Positions 8,404 through 16,858 of a stretch of 64,000 nucleotides of DNA are shown here, piece by piece. Position 1 is the first letter of the stretch, and every line of letters starts with the position of its first letter. Under the pieces are notes generated by a model. It had not been told where the DNA came from, searched no databases, and saw only the letters and a program-made list of their open reading frames with translations. A program made the translations under genes and the position numbers. This DNA comes from Bin80 sp965116685 (GTDB lineage Bacteria; Bacteroidota; Rhodothermia; Rhodothermales; Bin80): the NCBI GenBank assembly GCA_965116685.1, contig OZ220707.1, positions 2,480,001 to 2,544,000 on the forward strand, in the 5' to 3' direction.

Positions 8404-9805
8404 GGGGCTTCCCCTTTTTAAGTGGGTTCGGAGTCAGAACTGAGATGAACCACGATGCGATTGAATAGATTCGGAATGGATTTCTTTATTTATTTTGGGT
8501 CTGTTTTTGGAGTTCAAATCAAATATTTCATTCACCATGAGTGTACGTATTCAAGATATCAATCGATTGTTAGGGATTCAGTCTCCGTGGGAAGTCTCGG
8601 AGATCAAGCAAGATGATGCAACGCAGCTGGCTGAGATCCATGTGATTTGTTCGGAGGGTTCGGTACTTCGCTGTCCTGAATGTAACAAAGTTTGTCCTGG
8701 CTACGACCATCGTCTTCGGAAATGGCGTCATACGGATATCTGCGAGTATCAGACGAGTGTGGTTGCGAAAGTTCCTCGGGTGGAGTGTTCGGAGCATGGA
8801 ATCAAGACGGTTTCGGTGCCCTGGGCGGATGAGCGCGTGCGTTTTACGACGGCATTTGAAGCGAAGGTCATTCACTGGTTGCTGGATACCACCAGTATTT
8901 CAACGGTGGCCTCCAGGATGGGAGTCAGTTGGACGATGATTGCCAACATTATGGAGCGTGCGGTAAATCGGGGACTGGACCGCAGAAAAGACGAACCCAT
9001 TGCCCATATCTGTGTCGATGAGACCTCTTATAAGAAAGGGCACAATTACATTACTGTGGTGTCCAATCCAGACACGGCCACCGTGCTGTATGTCGGGGAG
9101 GGTCGGACAATGGCCAGTTTGAACGGGTATTATGGTGGACGTTCTGCGGAGCAGTTGGACGCCATTGAAAGCGTCAGTATGGATATGTGGCCCGCGTATA
9201 TCAGTGCCACGAAATTGTGGGTTCCCGGCGCGGATAAAAAGATTGCATTTGATCGTTTTCATGTGGCCAAATACATTGGAGATGCCGTGGATAAAGTCCG
9301 TCGGCAGGAGAACCGGGAATTGCGGAAAGAAGAAATCTACGATCTCACTGGAACCAAGTATGATTGGCTGACCAATCCGAAGAATATGTCGACGCGGCAA
9401 AAGAAACGATTCAACCAGTTAAAGACCAGTTCGCTGAAAACAGCTCGTGCGTGGGCCATCAAGGAATTGTCCCAGAAGTTATGGCATTATGTCCATCCCA
9501 CATGGGCACTCAAAGGATGGAAACGATGGCTGTCCTGGGCCATGCGTTGCCAACTGGAACCGATGAAAAAAGCGGCGAAAACCATCAAGAATCATTTGTG
9601 GGGGATTATCAATGCAGTGGTCTTAAAGGTCAGCAATGGCCCCGCCGAGAGCATCAACAGTCGCATCAAATCCGTCAAAATTCGTGCTCGTGGATTCCGA
9701 AACAAACAGCGGTTTACCAATGCAATCTACTTCTATCTCGGCGGACTGGATTTGTATCCAGTAGGCTTCCAAAATCATACTACCCACACGTAAAAGCGAA
9801 GAGCC
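8404..9805 (+). mobile_element. Complete ISL3-family insertion sequence with 8-bp target duplication
   Basis: The 1402-bp element is bounded by AGTTTATT direct repeats at 8396-8403 and 9806-9813, matching the 8-bp target duplication usual for ISL3. Its ends are imperfect inverted repeats of about 23 bp: GGGGCTTCCCCTTT...GTGGG at the left and, as reverse complement, GGCTCTTCGCTTTT...GTGGG at the right, with 15 of 23 positions equal. The single transposase gene fills nearly all of it. The insertion lies 21 bases upstream of the start of the HsdR_N-like gene and 37 bases from the next element. Confidence 0.92.
8537..9793 (+). CDS. ISL3 family transposase
   Basis: The protein has 418 residues from ATG 8537 (MSVRIQDINRLLG); the longer frame to 8495 adds 14 residues lying between the inverted repeat and this start. 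It carries the N-terminal zinc-ribbon of ISL3 enzymes (CPECNKVCPGY and a second Cys-x-x-His cluster, VECSEHGIK). A helix-turn-helix (TISTVASRMGVSW) precedes the DDE catalytic domain, which includes HICVDETSYKKGH, VSMDMWPAY and the terminal NGPAESINSRIK segment with the catalytic Glu. It ends 12 bases inside the right end of the element. The frame is intact, so the enzyme is probably functional. Confidence 0.93.
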   Translation: MSVRIQDINRLLGIQSPWEVSEIKQDDATQLAEIHVICSEGSVLRCPECNKVCPGYDHRLRKWRHTDICEYQTSVVAKVPRVECSEHGIKTVSVPWADERVRFTTAFEAKVIHWLLDTTSISTVASRMGVSWTMIANIMERAVNRGLDRRKDEPIAHICVDETSYKKGHNYITVVSNPDTATVLYVGEGRTMASLNGYYGGRSAEQLDAIESVSMDMWPAYISATKLWVPGADKKIAFDRFHVAKYIGDAVDKVRRQENRELRKEEIYDLTGTKYDWLTNPKNMSTRQKKRFNQLKTSSLKTARAWAIKELSQKLWHYVHPTWALKGWKRWLSWAMRCQLEPMKKAAKTIKNHLWGIINAVVLKVSNGPAESINSRIKSVKIRARGFRNKQRFTNAIYFYLGGLDLYPVGFQNHTTHT

Positions 9806-9842
9806 AGTTTATTTGATATATATTATTTCGGTTCTAATACTT

Positions 9843-11813
9843 AGTGCTGGGCAGAAAATACCAAAAATGGCCAATAATCTTTGATTCAAGGTCTATGGAG
9901 TAGTTTTCGAGAATCGTTTTGGTTGCGAATTTTTAGGATTCAGGTAATTTCTGGGGGGATTTGGGGAGATTACAGGGGATCTGGTCCCCTAAGGCAGAAT
10001 TCTTCGCATCTTTTAGGGGGCAAAAGGTTAACCCTGTTTGGACTTGGGCGTTGAATCTTCAACCATTTCTCTTTTTCACATGCGTAAGGTTTTTCAAGCT
10101 CAAATGACGATTGGCACCGTTCCCATTGAGGAGATTGAGCTGGATCTCAAGAGTCGGGACGATGTGATTGCCTATCTGTATGGGGTCCAACAGATCTTCA
10201 AGAATCCTCGGACCCGTAAACAGCTTTTTGATCTGATGGACTCCGGCTATAATCCTGGGGTCCGCAAGGATCGTGGACGTCCGGGGATGGACCTGTGGAG
10301 GATCGTGGTATTGGCGGGCTTGCGTCAAGCGATCCACTGTGACTATGATCGTCTGGCGGTATTGGCCAATGGGTTAAAGTCCCTTCGCCAGATGATGGGA
10401 CACAGCGATGCTGACGACACGCAGTACAACCGTCAGACCATCCAGGATAATGTGTCGGGCCTGTCTCCGGAGCTTCTTGGGCAGATAAATGCTCTGGTGG
10501 TGAAACAGGGGCACCAAGCCGTAGGGCACACCGAGGGAAAACTGTTGAAAACACGAGGAGACTCCAAAGTCGTCAAGACGAATGTTGAGTTTCCCACGGA
10601 TGTGCGTCTGATGTGGGATACGATTCGGTGTATGATCCGCAAGTGTGTACGGGTATCGAAGCAGTCGGGGCTTAGGGGCTGGCGGCAACATGCCTATCTT
10701 CAGCGAGAGACGTACAAATTATTTCAATCCATCCGCACGGCTCGGCAGTACAAATCCAACCACGAGGGGGTAGAAGCATACCTGGCGTACTGTTGCAAGA
10801 TTCGGGAGAAAGCGGAACAACTGCTTCGCGATTTGGATGCATTTCTTACGTCGCCCATGGATCAGAACCATGTGGGTCAACCTTCTGGCTTGGATGCAAA
10901 ACAGCTGGCTCAGCTGCAGAGTGCAAAGGTTCGGATCGTGGAATTGGTCGCCTATGCGGCGAAATTTGCAGACCAAATTGATCGTCGCATTCTGCGGGGA
11001 GAAACGATTCCTTCCGAGGAGAAGGTGATGTCTATTTTCAAACCGCATACGTGTTGGATCAAGAAAGGCAAAGTCGGCGTCGTATGCGAGTTAGGGGTTC
11101 CGGTTGCGATGATCGAGGATGAGCATCAATTTGTCTTGGGATACGAAATTATATGGACCGGGACGGACAAGGATGTGGCCGTATCCTTGATTAAATCGAC
11201 GCAGGCGATCTACCCAGACGCTCGGAGTTGTTCGTTGGATCGGGGGTTTTACAGTCCAGAAACGTTTGACGAATTGGATCAGTTGTTAGAGGTCAACGCA
11301 ACGCTGAAGAAGGGGCGCTGTACGAAAGAGGAGCAGGAACGTCAGGCAACGGACTCGTTCAAACAAGGACGCAAAGGACATTCGGCAGTGGAATCTGCAC
11401 TGAATAATTTAGGCCAACGAGGATGGGATGTGGTACGTGAAGTGAGCCCAGAGAGCTTTGAGCGGGTTGTAGCTACCGCCGTCCTGGCGGCCAATCTCCA
11501 CCGGTTGGGACGTCTGGTTCTCAGCCAAGAACTGAAACGTGCCAAACGCCGACGGCGTGCAGCGTAGGAGATCTCTGAAGTCGAGTCAAGATATGACCGC
11601 GCGTTCGACGCGGATGGCAGAGGTACGTTCAGACTGCACGAAATCTACGGATATAGCATTGCAACACGACAAGAACAAAGCCAAAAACGGACGCGAAAGG
11701 GACCGAATGGACACGGGGCCTCCAAAGTTCGTCATGTCGAGGGGAAAATTGAGGAAACCTCCCAATTTCTACTGAGTCGAAATTCAAAAAACAGCTATTT
11801 TCTGCCAAGCACT
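9843..11813 (+). mobile_element. Complete ISNCY-like insertion sequence, copy 1, with 4-bp target duplication
   Basis: The left end AGTGCTGGGCAGAAAATACC (9843 onward) and the reverse complement of the right end, AGTGCTTGGCAGAAAATAGC (ending 11813), agree at 18 of 20 positions. The flanks are ACTT on both sides (9839-9842 and 11814-11817), a 4-bp target duplication. The element is 1971 bp and holds one transposase. A related element at 44472-46469 has the same architecture and also a 4-bp duplication, which supports these boundaries. Confidence 0.88.
10080..11567 (+). CDS. ISNCY-like family transposase
   Basis: The 495-residue transposase begins with MRKVFQAQM, an N-terminus that aligns with the second copy in this window (MRKAYDFQL at 44751), so the ATG at 10080 is preferred over an upstream TTG. 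Family-typical features are the GRPGMDLWRIVVLAGLRQ helix, YDRLAVLANG, the strand FPTDVRLMWDTIRC, the central VPVAMIEDEHQFVLGYEI with the acidic catalytic region, and SLDRGFYSPE. The C-terminus is strongly basic (KRAKRRRRAA). The exact ISNCY subgroup is uncertain. The frame is complete. Confidence 0.85.
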   Translation: MRKVFQAQMTIGTVPIEEIELDLKSRDDVIAYLYGVQQIFKNPRTRKQLFDLMDSGYNPGVRKDRGRPGMDLWRIVVLAGLRQAIHCDYDRLAVLANGLKSLRQMMGHSDADDTQYNRQTIQDNVSGLSPELLGQINALVVKQGHQAVGHTEGKLLKTRGDSKVVKTNVEFPTDVRLMWDTIRCMIRKCVRVSKQSGLRGWRQHAYLQRETYKLFQSIRTARQYKSNHEGVEAYLAYCCKIREKAEQLLRDLDAFLTSPMDQNHVGQPSGLDAKQLAQLQSAKVRIVELVAYAAKFADQIDRRILRGETIPSEEKVMSIFKPHTCWIKKGKVGVVCELGVPVAMIEDEHQFVLGYEIIWTGTDKDVAVSLIKSTQAIYPDARSCSLDRGFYSPETFDELDQLLEVNATLKKGRCTKEEQERQATDSFKQGRKGHSAVESALNNLGQRGWDVVREVSPESFERVVATAVLAANLHRLGRLVLSQELKRAKRRRRAA

Positions 11814-12049
11814 ACTTATTTGTTCGGTCACAAAACCACCTCTCAGGTTCCACGGCATCAGGAAGCACAAAATTTGTTCCGGCAGTCGAACTTACGAAAG
11901 TTCCACAATATAGCCATCCTATGCAATTCGATCTTGGCGGCGGGTTTCTCGAAATTGCCATTCTCACCACAATACACGGATAGTGATTGGGCAGGGTATA
12001 GATCTAGTTCGTAGATTCCATTACACGAACAACAATTAACCTTTTCACC

Positions 12050-12724
12050 ATGCGTAGCATATTTTTGGCACTGTTTCTTTCTCTGATGACCATGCAGCCC
12101 GGTCAGGCGCAGTCACGCATTATTTTTCTGGGCGATTCCATCACGGAGGCAGGTGCAAATCTAGGCGGTTATGTTACGCTGGTTGCAGATTCGTTGCAGA
12201 CGCTTGATGCGGGGATCGAAGTTATGGGTGCCGGGATCAGTGGCAATAAGGTGCCTGACCTCTTGGCACGGTTGGATGAGGATGTTTTGGCACATGAGCC
12301 AACGCATGTGGTGATCTATATCGGAATCAATGATGTCTGGCATCATTTCGAATTTGATCATGTCACTGGGACGGATCCCGAGACTTTTGAGGAAGGTCTT
12401 GGAGAGTTGATTGATCGTGTTGAGCAGAGCGGGGCGGCCGTGCTTTTGTGTACCCCCAGTGTAATTGGAGAGGATACAGAAAGTGATGCAGAAGTGAATC
12501 TACGCCTGGCAGAATACGCGCAACTTATACGCAGTGTCGCGCAAGAAAAGGAGGTACATCTCTGTGATCTACGTGCCTCTCTCGAAGCCTATCTGGTTGA
12601 CCAGAACCCGGACAAGGCCTATGATGGGATATTGACCACCGACGGGGTTCATCTGAATGCGGCAGGAAATCGCTTTGTTGCAAATTTCATGCTCAAGGAG
12701 CTTCGGAGCGTACTTGGACTCTAG
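12050..12724 (+). CDS. Exported SGNH/GDSL-family esterase or lipase
   Basis: The 224-residue protein has a signal peptide ending at QPGQAQS. It carries the SGNH hydrolase blocks: block I IFLGDSITE with nucleophile Ser30, block II Gly in GAGISGN, block III GINDVW with the oxyanion Asn, and block V DGVHLNAAGN supplying the catalytic Asp and His. It probably deacylates sugars or lipids in the periplasm. Its stop overlaps by 4 bases with the stop of the convergent LarA-like gene. The 236 bases upstream, between the ISNCY-like element and the start, are non-coding and presumably hold its promoter. Confidence 0.88.
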   Translation: MRSIFLALFLSLMTMQPGQAQSRIIFLGDSITEAGANLGGYVTLVADSLQTLDAGIEVMGAGISGNKVPDLLARLDEDVLAHEPTHVVIYIGINDVWHHFEFDHVTGTDPETFEEGLGELIDRVEQSGAAVLLCTPSVIGEDTESDAEVNLRLAEYAQLIRSVAQEKEVHLCDLRASLEAYLVDQNPDKAYDGILTTDGVHLNAAGNRFVANFMLKELRSVLGL

Positions 12725-14001
12725 TCGATGTACGGAATGGTCAGCGGTCCTTCCGGTACCACAGCGACAGGTGTGTCAGGCCGGTTCAGACGTGCCAATT
12801 CAGCATCAATCGCACCGCGCACATCCTCAATAGGTGTCAAGTGAGCTCTTCGAACCAGTTTTGGATCCAGCTCACTGAATAGACTGACGCGGCAAGTCCG
12901 TAGGATCTGCAGAAGTTTTTGGGTCTGCCACTGGTCGGGCTCACTGAAATCAGGGCTTCGGATCGCCGCCCAGGCTTCCTCAACGGTTATCCAGCGAAGC
13001 AGTTGATTTTTGAATGCACCATGTTCAGGAAATCCATCATTGCACCGGGATGCAGTGATGATCAGTCCATCCTTTGTCGTGATGGTACGGGCGGCGGACA
13101 TTCCCTTGACACTCTGGTACAGGTTTAGGTCAAGGGGAAAACCACTGTTGGTCGTGACTACAATCGGGAATGCTTCCTTAACACAAACCATTGCGGTCTC
13201 TCTGGAAAAAGCGCATCCCGCTTCATGAGCAGAGGTGACCTCTCCACAGAAATATCCTGTGATCTGCCGGTCCGTGTTGAGCGTCACATTCACCAAAAAA
13301 TCTATGGGCAGTAATCCTCCAGCTGCACGAACATGATTCTGGGTTGGATTCCCCTCCAGAACGCCCCAAGTACTCTTTGGATGGGCAATATTTGTGAACC
13401 CGTGATAGGATTGGATGGCATTCAAATCAGCGATCCCCGGGAAAACTGCCTTGTAGCCTCCGCTAAATCCTGCCATAAAATGCGGTTCAATGAATCCCAT
13501 CAGAATTCGACGATCCGCCTTTACATAATCTGCCGTATAGAAAACATCGTAACCGTAGGGACTGTGGCCTGCGCGGAGTAGGGTACTGGCGTTTCGGGAA
13601 TCATGATTGATAATACGGTACTTGGCCACGATTTCTGGGCCAACCATTTGAAGTAACTCCTCATGCGTGTTGCCGCGGTGCGCGCCTGTCCCAACGATAA
13701 TGGTAACGTCCTCTTGTTTGATTTCTCTGAGTTCTTCAAAAAGCCATGGTAGGAGGCGGTCACTGGGGAGTGCACGGGTAATGTCTGGGATTACAACTGC
13801 AAGGGATTCACCGGTGGTGATGAGTTCGCGAAGGGGCTGCGTACCGTAAGGATTCCGAACGGATTCAATGAATGCTGCATGTTCATCTGGCAGGCCTTCT
13901 ACATAGCGCGGACGCAGTACGGTGGTATTGAGTCCTTCAAGGTTCAAAGGCAAACCTTGAGAGCCGTAATCCAGCTGTACGGTGTTTGCCCGGTTACTCA
14001 T
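12721..14001 (-). CDS. LarA-like nickel-pincer racemase (DUF2088 family)
   Basis: The 426-residue protein follows the lactate racemase LarA fold. Residues that in Lactiplantibacillus plantarum LarA are catalytic or hold the nickel-pincer nucleotide fall at the same numbers here: His108 (GTGAHRGNTHEE), His174 and Lys184 (EPHFMAGFSGGYKAVFPG) and His200 (QSYHGF). The N-terminal DITRALPSD motif is also present. No larB, larC or larE cofactor genes are in the window, so cofactor supply must come from elsewhere or the substrate differs from lactate; many LarA homologues act on other 2-hydroxy acids. It is translated downstream of the SRPBCC gene with an 8-base overlap, suggesting coupling. Confidence 0.85.
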   Translation of the reverse strand: MSNRANTVQLDYGSQGLPLNLEGLNTTVLRPRYVEGLPDEHAAFIESVRNPYGTQPLRELITTGESLAVVIPDITRALPSDRLLPWLFEELREIKQEDVTIIVGTGAHRGNTHEELLQMVGPEIVAKYRIINHDSRNASTLLRAGHSPYGYDVFYTADYVKADRRILMGFIEPHFMAGFSGGYKAVFPGIADLNAIQSYHGFTNIAHPKSTWGVLEGNPTQNHVRAAGGLLPIDFLVNVTLNTDRQITGYFCGEVTSAHEAGCAFSRETAMVCVKEAFPIVVTTNSGFPLDLNLYQSVKGMSAARTITTKDGLIITASRCNDGFPEHGAFKNQLLRWITVEEAWAAIRSPDFSEPDQWQTQKLLQILRTCRVSLFSELDPKLVRRAHLTPIEDVRGAIDAELARLNRPDTPVAVVPEGPLTIPYID

Positions 14002-14533
14002 ATCCCTGTTGTGGCTCTATTGAGGGGGATGCCTCAATGAGATCCGCCAGATTATCCAGGGCAGCCATTTGATCACGCTGCATCAGTGGACGAATCACAG
14101 GCAGAATTGCCCTGCTGATAAATGATGATCCATGCATAACGATGGTTTGCTGTACGCGGGATCCCTCTCCTAATGTCTGAAACGTAACAGAACGGTAACC
14201 TGAATAATGCTCGGTTTCAATCTCTGCGCGGTATTCTTCCATTGGAATGATAGATGTAACCGTTTCGAGGCGGGAGCTGCCGCTGGCAAATTCCATACGG
14301 AAAGATGCACCGAGATCAAATGGTTGGCCACCGATGGTTTCCATGTGTTCCAGATTTCGTTGCCAGAGTTTTTGTCGGTCCAGATCCAGGAAGGTGGCCC
14401 ATGAATCGGCAACCGGAGCCTTCACGCGCGCAGTTGCCGTATAGCGGACTTCGTCAACAAATAGACCTATGATAATGAGTGCAAGTACGGCCGCTGCAAG
14501 AATCACAGAAACCGTATACAGAAATTGCTTCAT
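13994..14533 (-). CDS. SRPBCC (START-like) family protein with N-terminal membrane anchor
   Basis: The 179-residue protein opens with one hydrophobic segment (about residues 5-26) followed by a polyketide-cyclase/SRPBCC fold: VRYTATARVKAPVADSWATF, then W...ME strands, RLETVTSIIPMEEYRAEIE, and a C-terminal long helix (MQRDQMAALDNLADLIE). Such proteins bind hydrophobic ligands; no substrate can be read from the sequence. It overlaps the start of the LarA-like gene by 8 bases, so the two are probably one translationally coupled transcript. Confidence 0.75.
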   Translation of the reverse strand: MKQFLYTVSVILAAAVLALIIIGLFVDEVRYTATARVKAPVADSWATFLDLDRQKLWQRNLEHMETIGGQPFDLGASFRMEFASGSSRLETVTSIIPMEEYRAEIETEHYSGYRSVTFQTLGEGSRVQQTIVMHGSSFISRAILPVIRPLMQRDQMAALDNLADLIEASPSIEPQQGYE

Positions 14534-14613
14534 GGCCTACCAGTAGTGGTTAATGTAATGGGAAGATCATATTCAGAACAAGATTGTACGCCATAAATAA
14601 CACCTTGGATACC

Positions 14614-15717
14614 ATGACGAATGAACAGTCATCCATACCAGCCCCGAGAGGACGTGCTACAGCCACGAATCCTCCCACCAGATTTGATCCGGTCAGCATA
14701 GAACTGGACCTGGATGCTCTTGAGCCAAGTGAATTGAGGCAAACCTCCACCCAGTTCTTTGAAGATACTTCGAGATCTATTCTTGTGAGCAATGACTCTC
14801 CAGATGTTGGATATAATTGGGGGCTTAATCCATACCGTGGTTGCGAGCATGGTTGCATCTATTGTTATGCGCGTCCGAGTCACGAATATCTGGGATGGAG
14901 TGCAGGGCTTGATTTTGAGACAAAAATTTTAATTAAACGCAATGCCCCCGAGCTTTTGAGCAAGGAATTGAGAAAGCGTTCCTGGAAACCAGTCGTTGTT
15001 TCACTTTCCGGGAATACGGATCCGTACCAGCCTGCAGAGCGTCGATTTAAGTTAACCCGTGGCTGTCTGCAAACTCTTTCAGACCATCGTAATCCAGTCG
15101 GCATTATCACGAAGAACCATCTCGTAACACGTGATATAGATATCCTGGCTCCGATAGCACGGCTGAATTTGGCACAGGTAATGATTTCGGTTACAACACT
15201 GCGTAGCGAAATTACCCGTGTCATGGAGCCCCGCACAAGCATCCCAGCGCGCCGTTTGGATGCAATTCAGGCGCTCTCTGAAGCGGGGATTCCTACTGGC
15301 GTGATGGTTGCTCCTGTGGTTCCAGGCTTGACGGACGAGGAGCTTCCGGCGATTCTTGAGGCTGCAGCCAAGCGAGGAGCGACGCGGGCCGGATACATCG
15401 TACTCCGATTGCCGGGACCGGTCGCCCCACTTTTTGAAGACTGGCTGGATCGGGTGATGCCAGAGCGCAAGGACAAAATTATCGGTCGAATCAGGGAGGT
15501 TCGTTCGGGGCGGCTCAATGATCCACGGTTTAGGCACCGGATGCGCGGAGAAGGGGAGTGGGCAAATTTCCTAAAAAATCTCTTTGAGATGACATGCAGG
15601 CGATACAAGTTCAATCAATCAAAGGAGCCACTGCGTACCGATTTATTTATCCGGAATCCAAGCAACCAACTCGATCTGTTTGACCAGGATGATTCAGGTG
15701 TAGCCTGGTCTGGATAG
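14614..15717 (+). CDS. PA0069-family radical SAM protein
   Basis: The protein has 367 residues from ATG 14614; a TTG ten codons upstream gives a longer frame but is a weaker start. The radical SAM cluster motif CEHGCIYC (cysteines at 77, 81 and 84 from this start) sits in the family context NPYRGCEHGCIYCYARPSHEY, shown here as two overlapping pieces: NPYRGCEHG and CIYCYARPSHEY. SAM-binding strands such as VVVSLSGNTDPYQPAE and GIITKNHLVTRD follow. This is the PA0069 / SplB-like family; its reaction is not established. It is divergent from the SRPBCC gene and has no obvious operon partner. Confidence 0.88.
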   Translation: MTNEQSSIPAPRGRATATNPPTRFDPVSIELDLDALEPSELRQTSTQFFEDTSRSILVSNDSPDVGYNWGLNPYRGCEHGCIYCYARPSHEYLGWSAGLDFETKILIKRNAPELLSKELRKRSWKPVVVSLSGNTDPYQPAERRFKLTRGCLQTLSDHRNPVGIITKNHLVTRDIDILAPIARLNLAQVMISVTTLRSEITRVMEPRTSIPARRLDAIQALSEAGIPTGVMVAPVVPGLTDEELPAILEAAAKRGATRAGYIVLRLPGPVAPLFEDWLDRVMPERKDKIIGRIREVRSGRLNDPRFRHRMRGEGEWANFLKNLFEMTCRRYKFNQSKEPLRTDLFIRNPSNQLDLFDQDDSGVAWSG

Positions 15718-15842
15718 ACAAACCGCATCTGCCTGGGAATCCCGAGGTGTTCCCGGATTGGTCGATGGTACGCTCCATTGGCTGGCAGAAAATCCCTACC
15801 ACGAAAGTCGTCAAAAATTTCTTATTGGACCTCAGGTCCCGG

Positions 15843-16262
15843 TCACGCGCACACATCGCCTTCGGTAAGCGAGCAAGCTTTCTGGATCATGGCATCCAGA
15901 ACATTCAGGTCTACATCACTTAACCGCTTGATATAGAGGCAACTCTTGCCTCGGGTATATTTACCCAATTTCGCCAAGGCGGCTTCATGGCGATTCAGTC
16001 CACCGGACAAGTATATGCTGAAGGCTCTTTTTCGAGGAGAAAATCCGACTTGGAACCATTCGCCAGTCCGGCCCGACGCATAACGATAGTGAAACTGGCC
16101 GAAGCCAATAATGCTGGGCCCCCACATTTTTGGGGAATCCCCTGTGGCCATCCCCATCATACGCAGCAGAATAGCACTGTCCGCTTGTTGGTCAGGGCGC
16201 TCCAGGGCCTCAAGGAATTCCTGGACGCTCGCATTGGTCGGCTGAGTTTTGAGTTGTGACAT
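15843..16262 (-). CDS. DUF1801 (YdhG-like) domain protein
   Basis: The protein has 139 residues from ATG 16262 (MSQLKTQPTNASVQEFL); the frame extends 17 residues further, but the internal ATG matches the family start. The body has the DUF1801 pattern: FLEALERPDQQADSAILLRMM, SIIGFGQFHYRYASGR, WFQVGFSPRKRAFSIYLSGG and SCLYIKRLSDVD. These are small cytosolic proteins related to the YdhG/frataxin-like fold with no assigned function. The intron array begins about 200 bases upstream of this start, within its upstream region. Confidence 0.85.
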   Translation of the reverse strand: MSQLKTQPTNASVQEFLEALERPDQQADSAILLRMMGMATGDSPKMWGPSIIGFGQFHYRYASGRTGEWFQVGFSPRKRAFSIYLSGGLNRHEAALAKLGKYTRGKSCLYIKRLSDVDLNVLDAMIQKACSLTEGDVCA

Positions 16263-16410
16263 TGGTTCATTCTTTGCGCAGTTAAATATAAACGCTGTTG
16301 ATTTTTGAGGCAATTTTGCGGGACTATAACCAAAGTTCCATCTTTCTTTATAATTCCCAAACGTTTTCAGTATAGAAGGTCAGTTATTGAGATTCCTCCT
16401 GAACGTATTG

Positions 16411-16454
16411 AAGTTTCCAGGGATCTGAACTACTATGGGTTGTCTTGGAAACTT
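16411..16454. repeat. 9-bp perfect inverted repeat at the left flank of the intron array
   Basis: AAGTTTCCA (16411-16419) and TGGAAACTT (16446-16454) pair perfectly around a 26-base loop, ending 43 bases before the first full intron unit. Hairpins are preferred landing sites for group IIC introns, but this one may be incidental. Confidence 0.4.
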
Positions 16455-16460
16455 TGTTGG

Positions 16461-16516
16461 GAGCGCCAGGCTAACTGGCAAAAAAAAAAAATGTAACGAA
16501 CGCCAGGCTAACTGGC
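16461..16516 (+). repeat. Duplicated short hairpin with a 12-A tract at the head of the intron array
   Basis: CGCCAGGCTAACTGGC occurs at 16464-16479, followed by twelve A residues (16480-16491), and again at 16501-16516 as the start of the first full array unit. GCCAG and CTGGC form a 5-bp stem. The same block recurs at the start of array units 2 (18415) and 3 (20335). It may be a hairpin target site copied with each intron or the first bases of the intron itself. Confidence 0.6.
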
Positions 16517-16858
16517 ATAAGTGTAGCAGGTGCAAGTCCTGCAGTATGAAGTTTAACCAAAACACATATTTCCGCGAGCCGTGCGTTGTGATCCGTGAGG
16601 GTCCCGATGAAGTGTCGGCAGCGGTGCGTGTGGCCGGAGCTATTGAGCAACGAAATATGCATTATCTGGGTCGTCGAGGCTGTGTTACAGGTCGAAGGCA
16701 CCATGTAGGTCATCGTTATGGTGAGAGGATCTACAGGCCCACGGTGTCCAGGAACTCAGGGACGCACGTACGCACTTTGCCGGGACCTGGGAGGTCTCCA
16801 TCTTGCCCTGTAGTCGTACGGGGCCGCTTAGAGAAGGCGGAAGACGCCGAAGCCTAAG

